Positions 51,326 through 63,398 are shown, counted from the stretch's first letter. The stretch is DNA of 64,000 nucleotides from Notolepis coatsorum (GCA_963971535.1 OZ020589.1:87247796-87311795); one strand, 5' to 3'. Notes: generated from the sequence alone by a model not told the origin. Program-made: numbers and translations.

Positions 51326-52567
51326 TACTAGCCAGGATTTGAAGATTTGTTTGGCTGTAGTTGTTCAATATAGAACTGCCAATGGTCTCCAATGGAATTA
51401 TTAGTAGTTGGTGCTCTAGCCTACAGCAGGAGTAAAGGTCCCTGAAGACTTGTTGTTCCTGCACGTGCACAATGATGCACAAGTACGCCACGAGCGTGGG
51501 GTGACGTAACACAAAACAAGTGTGCACTGGAGGCTAACTGCCTGTGAATCAAAGGAGGTCGGACTCGTAACTCTCACCGAAACCGAAACTGTAAACAAGA
51601 GAGCAAGTAAAATGTAGAGAAATGGACATTTATGGACTTTGGACTTTTATGCAAAGTTTATATGAAGTAGGGAATGTAACCTTATAGATTCTAGAACAGA
51701 TGCCATGATCATGTGACCTACATGTGCTGTTTCTCTCTCTTCACCTCCAGTGCTGTTTCTCTCTCTTCACCTCCCATCTCTTTATCTCTCCATCTTCACC
51801 TCCCAGCTCCTCGTCTTCACGGTACTCTACCCCCCCCCCCCTTACAGTGAGCTGTGGTGTTCCACAAGGAAGCATACTAGGACCGCTACTGTTCCTAATT
51901 TATGCAAATGACATGTCGTCAGCTTGTGACTGCAACTTGTTCCTGTTTGTGGACGACTCAGCCCTGCTGGTCTCTGACAAGAACAAGTTGCAGGTTGAAA
52001 AAACACTCAGCTCTGAACTCGGCAAAATCTGCATATGGCTCGCTGATAACAAACTATCATTACACATGGGCAAAACAGAGTCCATTATCTTCGGTTCAAA
52101 TAACAAACTCAGCAAGACCGGCGGCTTCTCAGTTACAGTGGGTGACAATATTGTCACAAGGAAAGATGAAATTACCTACCTGGGTTCCATCCTAGAGGCA
52201 AATCTTTCCTGTGACAAAATGGCATCCAAAGTAATAAAAAAAATTCAACCAACGAACTAGATTCTTGTACCGGATCTCCTCTCTGGTAAACAAGAATACC
52301 CTGAAGACTCTGGCAGGAGCACTCATTCAAGGGTACTACGACTATGCTTGCACCTCATGGTACCAAAGCACCTCAAAGGCGCTAAAAACAAGATTACAAA
52401 CATCACAAAACAAACTGGTCAGACTACTACTTGACCTTACCCCTAGAACCCACCTCACCCCTGCACACTTTGACAACCTAGGATGGCTTAGAGTAGATGA
52501 CAGAGTACAGCAACTTGCAATGGGCCTGGTCTACAAGATACACTATACGACTAAGGTACCCATGTAC

Positions 52568-53700
52568 TAGGGCTGCAACTAATGACTAATTTGGTAGTCG
52601 ACTAATCTGCCGATTATTTTTTCGATTAGTCGACTAATCGAAAACCAATGTAAACAACAACAAAAAAAATAATTTTTATTTTTATTTTTTTTAATTACCT
52701 ATCTTTGTGAAAGTGGCTTCTCAGCTCTGGTCCAGCTGAAGACAGAGCAGAGGAACAGATTGGACATTGAGCATGACCTCAGAGTTGCTTGTCTACCATC
52801 ACCCCAGACTTTGAGACTCTTGTCAGGACCAAACAACAACATCATAACATGATGATCCCATAGCAAATTAAAATAATGACTCATGAAACATTTGAATTTG
52901 GATCTTTAAGCCACTTTAAATGAAAATGTATTTGAAGAACAATACAGCAATCACTCATAACAAGATAAATAAATTAAATACAAATTAAAGTGGAAGTGTA
53001 CTTTAAATAACTTTTGTTTGCTGTGTGTGAGAGGAGTCCGTGTGTGTGTGTATGTGTGCGTGTCTTACTCTGATCGCTGTGTGAGTGAGAGGAGTGTGTG
53101 TACTGTGTAATTTGTGTGTGTGTCTTACTCTGATCGCTGTGTGAGTGAGAGGTGTGTACTGTGTAATTTGTGTATGTGTGTGTGTCTTACTCTGATCGCT
53201 GTGTGTGAGTGAGAGGAGTGTGAATGTGTGTGTGTCTTACTCTGATCGCTGTGTGTGAGAGAGAGGAGTGTGAATGTGTGTGTGTCTTACTCTGATCGCT
53301 GTGTGTGAGTGAGAGGAGTGTGTATGTGTGTGTGTCTTACTCTGATCGCTGTGTGTGAGTGAGAGGAGTGTGTATGTGTGTGTCTTACTCTGATCGCTGT
53401 GTGTGAGTGAGAGGAGTGCGTGTGTAATGTATTGTGTGTCTAGTCTGATCATCATCTCCTGCAGGGGAACAATGTTTTCAATGTCCAAAATTTGCTATGG
53501 GATCAGCATGTTATGATGTTGTCTGGAACCCTGAGAAGCCACTCTCACAAAGATAGGTAGTGCACAAAAAAAAAAAAAAAAAAAAAAAAAAAATTAAATA
53601 TTTTTTTTTTTTTTTAATGACTAATCGACGCAACAATTTCTCGTCAACGATTTTTTATAATCGACGTCGTCGATTATGTCGACTAATCGTTGCAGCCCTA
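52568..53700 (+). mobile_element. hAT (TAGGGCTGCAACTAATGACT family)
   Basis: TAGGGCTGCAACTAATGACT and AATCGTTGCAGCCCTA ends are flanked by CCATGTAC (52560-52567 and 53701-53708). It keeps the hAT C-terminal piece at 52695-52840 (cttctcagctctggtccagc), closely similar to 23228-23395, and a roughly 60-bp tandem array (cttactctgatcgctgtgtg) at 53030-53450. Confidence 0.93.
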
Positions 53701-53899
53701 CCATGTACATCAAAATACTTCCCAAAGGTCAGTGAATACCACGATCACAACACCAGAGGGAGCTCCACAAATCATGTTAAACCCAGATTCGGCTCAAACA
53801 AGGGACTAAACACGTTTCGCAATTATGCCACATCAATGTGGAACGCCCTACCCAAAGCTGTAAAGGAATGTGCATCCCTACCCACATTCAAAACCGCTC

Positions 53900-54718
53900 T
53901 TAACACTGAGTGCCACTCACAGCTTTTCTCTGGTTTACGCCCCGACCGTTGAATGCCACGGTCACGAGTATTCTATATATTTTTTTTATTAGCGATCTGA
54001 AATCATATTGCATCACGCGAGCCTACCGTTGGAGATCCAGGGACCGCCGGCGCTCAGATGTGAAAAAAGCGCCCCTATCGTCTCCCAGATGGTAAATCAC
54101 CCTTTTGGAATGGACTCAATGAAAGTGAATGGGAGAACGGATTTCTGACTCCACATTTTACTTCTCACTGATGCAGCCAGGGTCTACCAGAGTTCATTCT
54201 GGAGCCTCTGAGCCGCGCGGATCATGTGTTATACTGTACACACGATGGATCAATACATTTAGCAATTTTTTCGAATGGCTATCGGAAATTGGAATAAACC
54301 ATTTGGATACCATCTGACCTCAGGTAAGGAATCTATGTTATCAGTGTTAGGATAATCAGACTAGTTTTCACAGAGATATAAGTGTTTATGTGATATGTGA
54401 TATGGCTGTTTTGACTGTAAAAGCCATGAGGAAATAAGAGCAGCGATTATCAGCTCACGGCATGGCAAATGTGGAGCGCTGGGCTCGAACAGGCGAGCCC
54501 AGCGTCTCCAGCATTCGTGGCGAGCGCCTTGCCCACTACGCCACGTAGCCGCCCCTGCCTTGCCAATGTTGACTGGAAAATGAGTCTTTGATAAGCGACG
54601 GGCAGATTAGACACATAGCCATAATTTAAAACATAGATTAGGCGATATTAACGTTAACATTGGCTGGTGGCATTCAACGGGGTAAAAAGGAAAACACTGC
54701 CGGCACTGAAAGTGTTAT
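53900..54718. mobile_element. piggyBac-type MITE (TTAACACTTTG family), copy 3
   Basis: Starts TTAACACTGAGTGCCACTC and ends GGCACTGAAAGTGTTAT, with the right TTAA changed to TTAT. It carries a tRNA-like insert at 54456-54560. Confidence 0.88.
54456..54560 (-). mobile_element. tRNA-like SINE head inside the MITE
   Basis: The minus strand has A box gtggcgtagtgggcaaggcg and B box tgttcgagccc, with cgctgggctcg pairing. It has no clear body. It may be a SINE head or a tRNA pseudogene. Confidence 0.6.
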
Positions 54719-54779
54719 GGGAGGCTGCAATTCGAAACTGGCCACCGTAAATGTCCAAACCCCCCACCCCCTCCTAATA

Positions 54780-55680
54780 GACAGTCTCCTCCCCACCGCA
54801 TGTATAGTTTCAAGTTTCAAGTTTCTTTATTAGTTGACATGCAAAGATACAGAATACCTTCACATGGAATGCTTTTTTCTGTTATGCTCCTATGAGGATC
54901 ATAGGACGCTTGGATCATACACATACAGCTCATTACAGTAATATTCCACAATTATTACATTTTAGATAGTAATAATGGTACAGAGCCTTGAGACAAACAT
55001 ATGCATATTCACCACCGCAAACAGACTGGCAGCCGTCATAGGCAGCGCCATTTACGGAAGGAGGGGGGAGTGGGTTGGGGTTGTTACAGGGCTGTAGGGG
55101 GGGGGGGGGGGGTGGGTGGGAGGGGGGGGGGAGTGCACAAGCCAAGTCCTGGGTGGGGGAGGTCTCCCTCACACGAGGCAGCCGACAGTGCAGCGCCAAT
55201 GCAGAGGAAGGGGGGGGGGGGGGGGGGACTAGGGATTGGGGTTGTGGGACGCCGCTCGCCACTCTTATCTCCCAGAGAGCCTTCGACTCCAGAGCTCTCG
55301 GTTCGACCTTGGTCCAAGAATTTGTTTTGGCTGACTGACTGGCACAATTTATCCCAGCCACGTCCCTTTAAATTTGATTTGAATAGAGTGGAATATAACT
55401 CTATTGTATATATTCTCTCCCCGCAGTATGTATATTTCTCTCCCACCCACCCACCCCCTCCAAGTGTACAGTCTCCTCACCACCGTATGTATATTTCTCT
55501 CCCACCCACCCACCCCCTCGTAATGTACAGTCCCCTCCCCATCATATGTATATACTCTGTCAGGATCTATGGGTAACAGTACTGTATATTTGAATACCGT
55601 ATATGTCACAAATGTATCAGTACTAAATACCTGTATGTCCCTATGCCATAAATGTCATGTATGTTGAGTATGTCATAAAT
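54780..55680. repeat. 63-bp minisatellite interrupted by a LINE 3' end
   Basis: Units ccacccaccccctc ... gtatgtatatttctctccca occur at 54755-54805 and 55420-55555. Between them, tttcaagtttctttattagt (about 54810) marks a minus-strand LINE tail. Several G-runs (55095-55135, 55210-55228) follow. No gene. Confidence 0.7.
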
Positions 55681-55850
55681 GTCAATATGAATTGAAAATG
55701 GGGGACCCTGATGTAAACAAGACAAACGTATTTTTCTGGTCTGCATCCCCTTAATAATTGTGTGTATTGAGCCGTACTGTATTGTACCCATTCTGCAATC
55801 TGTTAAATAAAGTTTTCATTCATTCATTCATTCATTCATTCATTCATTCA
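55680..55850 (+). mobile_element. LINE-like 3' tail with (CATT)n, second copy
   Basis: gaattgaaaatgggggaccc and ttctgcaatctgttaaataa agttttcattcattc match 13235-13385. Probably the 3' UTR of one non-LTR family. Confidence 0.75.
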
Positions 55851-56130
55851 CCTCCAGCTCTGTCTCTCCCTCTTCACCTCCCAGCTCTTTGTCTCTCCCT
55901 CTTCACCTCCCAGCTCTTTGTCTCTCCCTCTTCACATCCCAGCTCTTGGTCTCTCCCTCTTCACCTCCCAGCTCTTTGTCTCTCCCTCTTCACCTCCCAG
56001 CTCTTTGACTCTCCCTCTTCACCTCCCAGCTCTTTGTCTTCACCTCCCAGCTCGGTGTCTCTCCCTCTTCACCTCCCAGCTCCTCGTCTCTCCCTGTGTT
56101 TCTTCCCTGCCACTAGTATCTCCCCTTGTC
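55851..56130. repeat. 29-bp pyrimidine-rich minisatellite, about 10 units
   Basis: The unit cacctcccagctctttgtct ctccctctt is repeated here. A short related array occurs at 51725-51820. Confidence 0.93.
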
Positions 56131-56281
56131 TCTCCCCAGGTCCAGTTTGGGGGGGTCAAATTTGATATAGCATTTTGCCGTCTTCGAGCATAGTCAAATT
56201 ACCGCGTTGTTTTGTCCCGGATTCTGTGTGTAAGGGACAGCACGGCATAGTGCACACCACCACGCACCACCAACCCACATG

Positions 56282-56283
<2 letters not shown>

Positions 56284-56373
<90 letters not shown>
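56284..56373. repeat. (AAT)n microsatellite
   Basis: About 30 uninterrupted trinucleotides. The 240 bp between this and the DIRS element show no supported gene. Confidence 0.97.
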
Positions 56374-56660
56374 TGCAACATGAGAAGATCAACTGGCTGC
56401 CCTGGACTTGTAGAAAAAGATCTGTGAGTTCGAGGCTTGTCTCTTACCGGTCGCTCCGTCACTACAGTCTGCCCTACATCTTCACAAGCCCAGAGAAAGC
56501 TTAACTAATCATCGTGAGTTATTATGCGTGTCAATTTGATCGTATTTTTCATTGCGTGGGTGCACCTTTGAGATCTATTTCAGGACGCGCAACTCCATTA
56601 CAACAAGCAATAGAAAACGATAGGTTATGTAGATAACCTAGTTATATTAGTATTGGCTAA

Positions 56661-56820
56661 GCGTCCCGCTCTGAGCCTTACGAGATACTCTATATCTCCT
56701 GTGATACCTAATGTATCTCCCACGAACAAAAAACACATGCACCCCACCTGTATGGGGCCCCGCCCCTTATGGTGGTACCACCCATATAACCATGACTCTA
56801 GTCATGAAACACCCTTCCTC
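56661..56820 (-). repeat. DIRS inverted terminal repeat, right (3') arm of element
   Basis: 160 bp identical, as reverse complement, to 62047-62206. The outer 44 bp (56617-56660) is unique to this end and contains a small hairpin (aggttatgtagataacct), a plausible recombinase site. Confidence 0.95.
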
Positions 56821-56871
56821 GCCAAAAACCCGTCCCAGGAAAAGACCCCTCAAGAGGGAACTCAGGGCGCG

Positions 56872-56973
56872 CAGAGCGGGACGCTTAGCCAATACTAATA
56901 TAACTAGGTTATCTACATAACCTATCGTTATATTTCGTATAGCATCGCGTCCCGCTCTGAGCCTTACGAGATA
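56872..56973 (-). repeat. DIRS internal complementary region (ICR)
   Basis: 56872-56929 is the reverse complement of the outer left end 56617-56674, and 56927-56973 that of the outer right end 62180-62226. They overlap in the trinucleotide GTT. The ICR thus equals the junction formed when the two ends meet in a circle, the arrangement known for DIRS replication. Confidence 0.95.
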
Positions 56974-57198
56974 ATGGGGAAGAGCGGGCGCGAGACCCGA
57001 CAGATGTACCCCCTGAGGACCCGTAAGCCCACATCAAGGGGTGCAGGGAGCCCTGTCACCCCATCCTTCCTAACGAAGGGGGGGCGCAGTCAACTCCACC
57101 TGAATGCGAACAAGAGGGAGCCAGAACCCCTTGAACACACCGTACAGGCGGAACCACGTGTGACTCAACACACTGCGGCCCATACCCATACACTCCTG

Positions 57199-58230
57199 CT
57201 ACCCGACCAAAGGACGGGAAGCAGGAAAGGCCACAGACCCCAGAACCGCCTGGGAGACAGAACCCCCGGTCATGTCCATGAGGTAAAACCTTACAAAGGG
57301 GCCCGGTGAGGACCATGAAGCTGCAGCACAGATGTCCTCCACCGAGGCCCCACCCAGGAGAGCGGCAGAGGCAGCCACCCCACGAGTGGAGTGCGCCCTG
57401 ACGCCCCCAGGGGGATCCTGCCCAGCCAACGTGTAGCAGAGGGCAATACCCTCGCACAACCAATGGGACAGGCGCTGCTTCGACAGTGCCTTACCAGCAC
57501 GAGCCCCACCGTAACAGACAAAAAGCTGGTCGGTAACCCTGAAGTCCTGAGTACGGCTGAGGTAAAACCCCAAAGCACGGACTGGACATGACAGGTGAAG
57601 GCCCGCATCTAACTCACTAGTGTGAGGAGGAGGACGAAAAGCCTGAACCACAATATCCCGGGAGCGGAAGGAACTCCGGATATTCTTAGGCACGAAAGCA
57701 GGATTAGGTCGCAGAGTGGCACCGCAATCGGTCCGAAAAGACAGGCACTCTGGACGTACCGAGAGAGCACAGAGCTCACCCACGCGTTTAGCGGAAGTGA
57801 CAGCCAGTAGGAACGCGGTCTTGAAAGACAGCCGTCCCAACGGCGCCTGCTCGAGCGGCTCAAACGGGGCCAAGGACAACCGACCGAGGACCAATTGAAG
57901 ATCCCAAGTCGGAGCCAAGGAGCGTTGCACCGGCTTAACGCGTCGAGCGCCAAGCAGGAAACGCTTCACAAGAGGGTGGCTGAACAAGACATCCCCCTCA
58001 AATCCCTCATGATAGGAGGATATAGCTGCTGCATATACCCTCACTGTCGAAGCCGACAGACTATCAAGGAGAGACTGGAGATAACCCAGAACAGCATCCA
58101 GGGGGCAGGAGACTGGGTCCCAGCCCCCCCCCTTACACCATTCTTGGAACGCACGCCACCTGCCCGCGTAAACCGCGACAGTGGAGGGAGCATGCGCACA
58201 CCGGATGGTATCAACCACTGCGGGATCCAT
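57199..58230 (-). CDS. DIRS tyrosine recombinase domain
   Basis: About 340 residues beginning near DPAVVDTIRCAHAPSTVAVY. Catalytic signature: Arg in TSAKRVGELCAL, His-x-x-Arg in RAHSTRGVA, and Tyr in FVRFYLMD. This enzyme would insert the circular DNA copy. It is the 3'-most coding part and shares its reading frame with the Gag-like region. Confidence 0.93.
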   Translation of the reverse strand: MDPAVVDTIRCAHAPSTVAVYAGRWRAFQEWCKGGGWDPVSCPLDAVLGYLQSLLDSLSASTVRVYAAAISSYHEGFEGDVLFSHPLVKRFLLGARRVKPVQRSLAPTWDLQLVLGRLSLAPFEPLEQAPLGRLSFKTAFLLAVTSAKRVGELCALSVRPECLSFRTDCGATLRPNPAFVPKNIRSSFRSRDIVVQAFRPPPHTSELDAGLHLSCPVRALGFYLSRTQDFRVTDQLFVCYGGARAGKALSKQRLSHWLCEGIALCYTLAGQDPPGGVRAHSTRGVAASAALLGGASVEDICAAASWSSPGPFVRFYLMDMTGGSVSQAVLGSVAFPASRPLVG

Positions 58231-58241
58231 CCTCTCCAGAC

Positions 58242-60203
58242 TCACCCTCCCACCAGCCACACCACCAGGCGTTGACCCAACACCGGAGGCTGGACAAGCA
58301 CTCCGTTGTGCTGCGAGAGGGCCGTCGCTGACCACGGAATGACCCAAGGAGGAGCGACCAGAAGCTGGATTAAGACCGGGAACCACACTGACGTGCCCCG
58401 GTCCGGCGCGACCAGGATCACCGTCCTGCGCTCCCTCCGTATCCGCTCCAACAGCTGACTCAACAGCTGTACAGGAGGGAAGGCGTACAGAAGACCGGGC
58501 GGCCACGGAAAGGTCGAGAAGGCATCCACCCCCAAGGGGGGATGATCCGCTCGACTGAGCGAGAACCACAAGGGGCACTTGTGAGAACGTCGGCACGCAA
58601 ACAGATTTACCGAGGCCTCCCCGAACCGATCCCAGATCTGTCTGACTATGTCGGGGCGGAGTTCCCACTCGTCGCGACGAGGACCGCCCCGAGACATTAT
58701 ATCCGCCGCCACATTTTCCGTACCAGGAACGTGGAGCGCCCGCAGACTGCGCAGCCTGCGGGATGCCCATAGCAACAGTTCGCGCGCCACCCGGAGCAGG
58801 CGGGCGGAACGAGTCCCACCCTGCCTGTTGATATACGCCGCCGCCGTCACATTGTCCGTCCTGATCAAAACATGCTTGCCTACCACCAGGTGGCCGAGCC
58901 ATTTGAGGACCAGGAGGACCGCCTTCAACTCCAACACATTGATATGCAGGACAGCTGGGTCGGCATGACCCGTCCAGCTGCCCCCCACTGCGTGGGTCCG
59001 AAACGCCCCTCCCTAACCTGTGAGAGAGGCGTCGGTGAAAACCGTGACGTGGGAGCCACTGCTGCCCATGGGGACCCCAGCGGAGAGGATACCCAGCCTC
59101 CCCCAGTGGGCGAGATCCCCCCATATCGACAAAGGAACCATCAACCGTCTCCCTTTGCCCCACACCGGATCTATTCTCAAAGAGAGAAACCACCTCTGTA
59201 TCCGCCTCATAAAGAGGAGGCCAAGAGGAACCACCGTGTGGGCCGCCGACATAAGGCCCAGCAGACGCATCACCTGCAGCGCCGTAACCGTCCCTCCCAG
59301 ACGGAAACCCCCGAGCGCGTGACGGAGATCCCCCCGACGCTGCTCCGAGAGGGTCGCAAGCATGGGCTTCGACCTCAATGTCAAGCCCAAGTACTCCACC
59401 TGTTGACTGGGAAGAGGGGTACTCTTCTTCCAATTCACAGCAAAACCCAGGCTGGTGAGGAATTCCACCACCAGTCGAGTATGAGACCTGGCAACCTCCT
59501 CTGAACGGCTGAGGAGCAGAATGTCGTCGAGATAGAACAGAACTCGTATCCCCCGACGACGTAATGGCCCCAGAGCAGCCGCCACGCACTTGGTGAATGT
59601 GCGGGGAGCCAGAGAATAACCGAACGGCATTCTGTGGTACTCGTACGCTACGCCCTGAAACAGGAACCGTAGGAACTTCCTGTGAGGAGGGAAAATGGGT
59701 ATGTGAAAATACGCATCCTTCAGGTCTATGGAGGTGAACCAGTCCCCCCTCCTGACAGCAAGCAGAAGGAGTCGGACGGTCAACATCCTGAATGGTCTCA
59801 CTACAATCAACCGATTGAACATGGACAGATTCAGTATAGGTCTGACCCCCCCAGTTTTCTTGGGCACCAGAAAATAACGGGAGTAGACGCCTGACATTGC
59901 GTCCTCTCTCGGGACCACAACGACGGCCTGCTTCGCCAACAGAGATTGAATCTCGTCGGCCAGGGCTGTCACCGCGCCCGACCCTAACAATAGGGTCGGC
60001 ACCAAACCTGAGAACGGAGGATGGGGCCGCGCAAACTGCAAAACCAGCCCCGCCTCTAACGTTCTCCTCATCCACCGATTCAAGGGACATTCCCGTCGCC
60101 ATATGTGAATATAATCCCACAGCGCCCCCGCCGTCAACTGACGCTGGGCCGCAAGGAACAGCAGATAATTGGCCCGGTCCCCCCCGTCGTGCAAAGCACC
60201 CAA
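58242..60203 (-). CDS. DIRS reverse transcriptase and RNase H region
   Basis: RT motifs: FLVPKKTGGVRPILNLS, SIDLKDAYFHIPI, MPFGYSLAPRTFTK and the active-site box FYLDDILL. RNase H motifs: VFTDAS, VLELKAVLLVLKW, RTDNVTAAAY and HVPGTENVAAD. The region uses a different frame from the Gag-like and recombinase parts and overlaps them, as known for DIRS elements. Confidence 0.93.
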
Positions 60204-60249
60204 GGGGGGACCCCGACAGAAAGGGCCGGTTTGATACGGGAGGAGCGGT

Positions 60250-61998
60250 CATCAAACTTGTGGACACACACTCACCCCCTGAACACCCCTCCAGCACACG
60301 CTGAGGAGCCGTTCCGCAGCCAGACACGCAAGGCCTGAGGACCCCATGGGCTCCTACACGCCGAAGCCCTGCAGTGATATTGCTACCACTCAAATCACGC
60401 CAGCCTCTCCTTTGCAGACCACTGCCGGTTTGACGGGAGTGGGAGGCAACAGCGCGATACCCCGCCTGGCGAGGGCGAAGCCGGGGTAACCCCTGCTGAG
60501 CATTCAACAGAAGAGGCACCGAGTCCCCCTGCTGACCACTGGAGCTAGTGGCAGCTGCAACACCAGGTTCCACCCACCCACAACCTGCGGTGTAGGAACC
60601 ACGCGACGACGGAACATTCTCACGGACAGACCCAGGCTCAGCCATCAACTGGGTGTCAGCCCCTGTCTCCATGAGAAGTGAAGAATGGGGCCGCATACGC
60701 TTCAAAGAAGGTTCGCGGCCCGCAGCCAAAGGAGAACGCTCAAAGCCCCGCTTCTGGGGATACCAGAGAGAGGACTGAACGGGGAGCGGGCTGCTCGCGG
60801 CAAAATGACGACGGGGTGGTTTACCAACCCCGAAATCACCCAAAATGGCCGATCCCTCGGCCGCCAAGACTGTCGGCCTTGCGAAACCCTGTCGATTCTC
60901 CAACCAGGGCACTACTGGCGGGGGAAACATGGCCGCCTGTCGAGGATCTCGCCACAGTCGTTGACGAGACCGTGCTCCCACCCCTGGCTGCACAGCGTGA
61001 GGCGGTGTAGGACCCGAATCAAAAACCGCCTGCGCCTCCACAGAACGCCCAAAAAGACTATCTGTGGAAAAAGGAGTCGTGAGGAGAGAAAACCTATCCT
61101 CTTCCCCAAGAGGAGACTGCTCCAACCAAAGATGCCTAACAACCAAAGTCGATAGCATCCGAATCCTCCCCGCAGTTATAGCTTGCGACTGAGTCAAGAT
61201 CTCTATAACACCACAAACATGAATCACGTTCATAGTGTCGGTTGGACCCAAAGACCTACAACCCGACGCCATCTTGGATAGGAAAGTAGCCAGCTGAGCC
61301 ACAACACTGGCCGCCGCTAAATGCCATCCTGCAGCAGTATACCACTCATTCGTCCATACTGCCACCCTCCGAGCCGACATGCTATCAAGCAACGGCCGGG
61401 CGGAACGTCGTTCATCCCCGCCTGGGCACAAAAAAGAAGCTACCTGGCTACTTAGCCAAGGTACCCCCGGGCTGCACCCCGTCGTCAGCCCCTTCACCCG
61501 CAAAAAAGGTAAATAGAGCTCAGCGAACCCCCCCACACCCACCACCGACTGACCATCAATGAAGGTGGCAAGAGGAGGGAAAAGCGGAATCCCGCGGCGG
61601 GGATTATTAGACATTCCAGCGTCAACATCAGCGTTAGCAGAAGAAGCAGCAGTAGCATTAGCATTAGCAGTAGCAGTAGCATTAGCGTCAACAGCATGTT
61701 CCAGGATCGCCAAGACATCGCCCACTACAGTGGAACGATCGCCAAGCCGCCCCGGCCCTGGTGCCGAAACATACTCCACAGCACGACCAACACCGACATT
61801 GACGCCTACTGACACAGACCTCACCTTTGTACAAGCCGACCCGATAGCCAAACCTTGTACGCTGCCCCTCGGTCCGTCGCCGTCAGCCGAGGAACCACCA
61901 GCATAGGTCTGCGTCGTCGAAACAAGCTCCGGAGAATCCAGGGAAACACAATCCTCCGGTAAGCCCTCAACATTATTAATCTTCCTTAATCTTTTCAT
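60250..61998 (-). CDS. DIRS Gag-like region
   Basis: Likely start at the Met of MKRLRKINNVEG (61998). An upstream Met outside the element at 62262 is fortuitous. It is Ala/Gly-rich at first, then a helical segment (WHLAAASVVAQLATFLSKMA) and a basic Arg/Pro-rich tail. Assigned by position, since DIRS Gag is poorly conserved. Confidence 0.75.
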
Positions 61999-62046
61999 TC
62001 CGCTAGCTCGTATGGTGCAAGCATCCAGTACGCTGGGACGAAAATA

Positions 62047-62206
62047 GAGGAAGGGTGTTTCATGACTAGAGTCATGGTTATATGGGTGGTACCACCATAA
62101 GGGGCGGGGCCCCATACAGGTGGGGTGCATGTGTTTTTTGTTCGTGGGAGATACATTAGGTATCACAGGAGATATAGAGTATCTCGTAAGGCTCAGAGCG
62201 GGACGC
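62047..62206 (-). repeat. DIRS inverted terminal repeat, left (5') arm of element
   Basis: Perfect inverse of 56661-56820. The outer 20 bp (62207-62226) is unique to this end. It precedes the Gag-like region, so promoter signals are expected here, though none is identified. Confidence 0.95.
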
Positions 62207-62296
62207 GATGCTATACGAAATATAACAATGTATACTTGAGTGAAAATGTGAATAATAAACAAAAGTGAGTTGTTTACAAGAAAAACGCTGATACCT

Positions 62297-63254
62297 TTAA
62301 CACTATGGGTGCCGGCCAGAAATCCGGAAAATGACTGGATTGCCAGCGCTATTTGTCTATGGAGAAATTCCCCTTCTTTGCAGGGCTATAACTTTTTTAA
62401 TTCTATTGCTACATTGCCATTATTAGGGCCCATTCAAAGTCCTATATGTATTGTTCATTGTGTAGCAACGTTAAACTTTTTCATTCACATATTCATAGTA
62501 AAGTATGGTCTAATGTATAAGTATGTTTTCATCTCTTTCTGCAGCTTTCTCCAGAACGTGATATATAGCCCCAAATGCATTATATTGATGATGAAATACA
62601 GTTTGATGGCAATCAGGGCGATATAAAAAATTTCAATTGGACGTACTTCTAGAATGATCTACGTATGATCTGATGATGACCGGATGGGCGGGGGATCGTT
62701 TATAATTCCGTGGGCAGCGTTATATCATTCATCTAGTGTGGGTGATATGTTCATCATAACAGTTTATATGGAATACGATCAAAAATAACGCTGAATATTA
62801 CCGTATCCTCCTCGCGCCGTTGGGCGATGAGCGTGGAACAGTCATTTACCTATTATGGTATGTAGAAATATCGGGTCCATTTCCAGCTTGTATAATAGTA
62901 TATATGTCCAAATCATGTTGTTTATAGAGTTATTGGCAATCGATCGCTATGTATTGTGTCGAGATCGAGTCCCGGTAGCCAAACAGAGTGCCCGGAAGTA
63001 ATACGGCCGACCAGCACAACCTCCATAGCACTTCCTGTTTGGCGATTGCGCCGATCGGCCACCAGATGGCGCTCCTGAACCGCCAGAGAGCTCAGTGGGT
63101 CCTCCTGGTGGATCTCAGGCCAGCGGAGGGGAAATATGAATCCGATCGCAGATTTTTGAAATATTGATATAAGGACGCTGTAAAGCGTCCTCCGGCAACT
63201 TGAGCATGGCCGGGAATGACGCTTTTAAGCGTTTTCCGGCAGTCAAAGTGTTAA
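62297..63254. mobile_element. piggyBac-type MITE (TTAACACT family), copy 4
   Basis: Starts TTAACACTATGGGTGCCGG and ends CCGGCAGTCAAAGTGTTAA. The interior differs from the other three copies, so it is a distinct subfamily sharing only the termini. Confidence 0.85.
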
Positions 63255-63398
63255 AGGGGTTCTCAATGTGGGAAGAACCCACAAGGGTTCAGTACACGTC
63301 AAGTATAGACAGCCATGGAATTCTGGACTAAATCATATGCAACTAGATCCACCATGGCTATACCAGGGATAGTTCGGATTTTTTGTAAGCCCTATTTC

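Larger units (their letters stand above)
51835..54772 (+). mobile_element. LINE reverse transcriptase remnant split by a hAT and a piggyBac-type element
   Basis: Segments read VSCGVPQGSILGPLLFLIYA, FVDDSALL (an RT active-site box with FVDD), KLSLHMGKTESIIFG, TYLGSILEANLSCD, then YDYACTSWYQSTSK and LVYKIHYTTK. After the hAT (52568-53700) it continues EYHDHNTRGSSTNHVKPRFG, NYATSMWNALPKAVKE, and after the TTAA element (53900-54718) LWEAAIRNWPP then a stop. It is a CR1/L2/jockey-superfamily copy, 5' truncated. Confidence 0.88.
56617..62226 (-). mobile_element. DIRS-type tyrosine-recombinase retrotransposon, nearly whole
   Basis: A 5.6-kb element on the minus strand, bounded by AAC at each end. 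It has unequal inverted terminal repeats sharing 160 identical bases, an internal complementary region near its 3' end, a Gag-like region, an RT-RNase H region and a tyrosine recombinase. It has no integrase, protease or aspartic-type LTR plan and no target duplication, as expected for DIRS. It looks nearly whole, with perhaps one break in the RT-RNase H frame. Identical repeats suggest a recent insertion. Confidence 0.95.

Noticed and set aside
56400-56480. A small minus-strand exon ending CGACCG|gtaaga
   Set aside because: The donor is good but there is no convincing acceptor or family match.
58871-59504. Plus-strand open frames of 100-210 codons across the DIRS element
   Set aside because: They are antisense to the RT region, have no domain, and follow from its high GC content.
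62226-62262. The methionine at 62262 as the DIRS Gag start
   Set aside because: It lies outside the element boundary. The in-element Met at 61998 is more likely.
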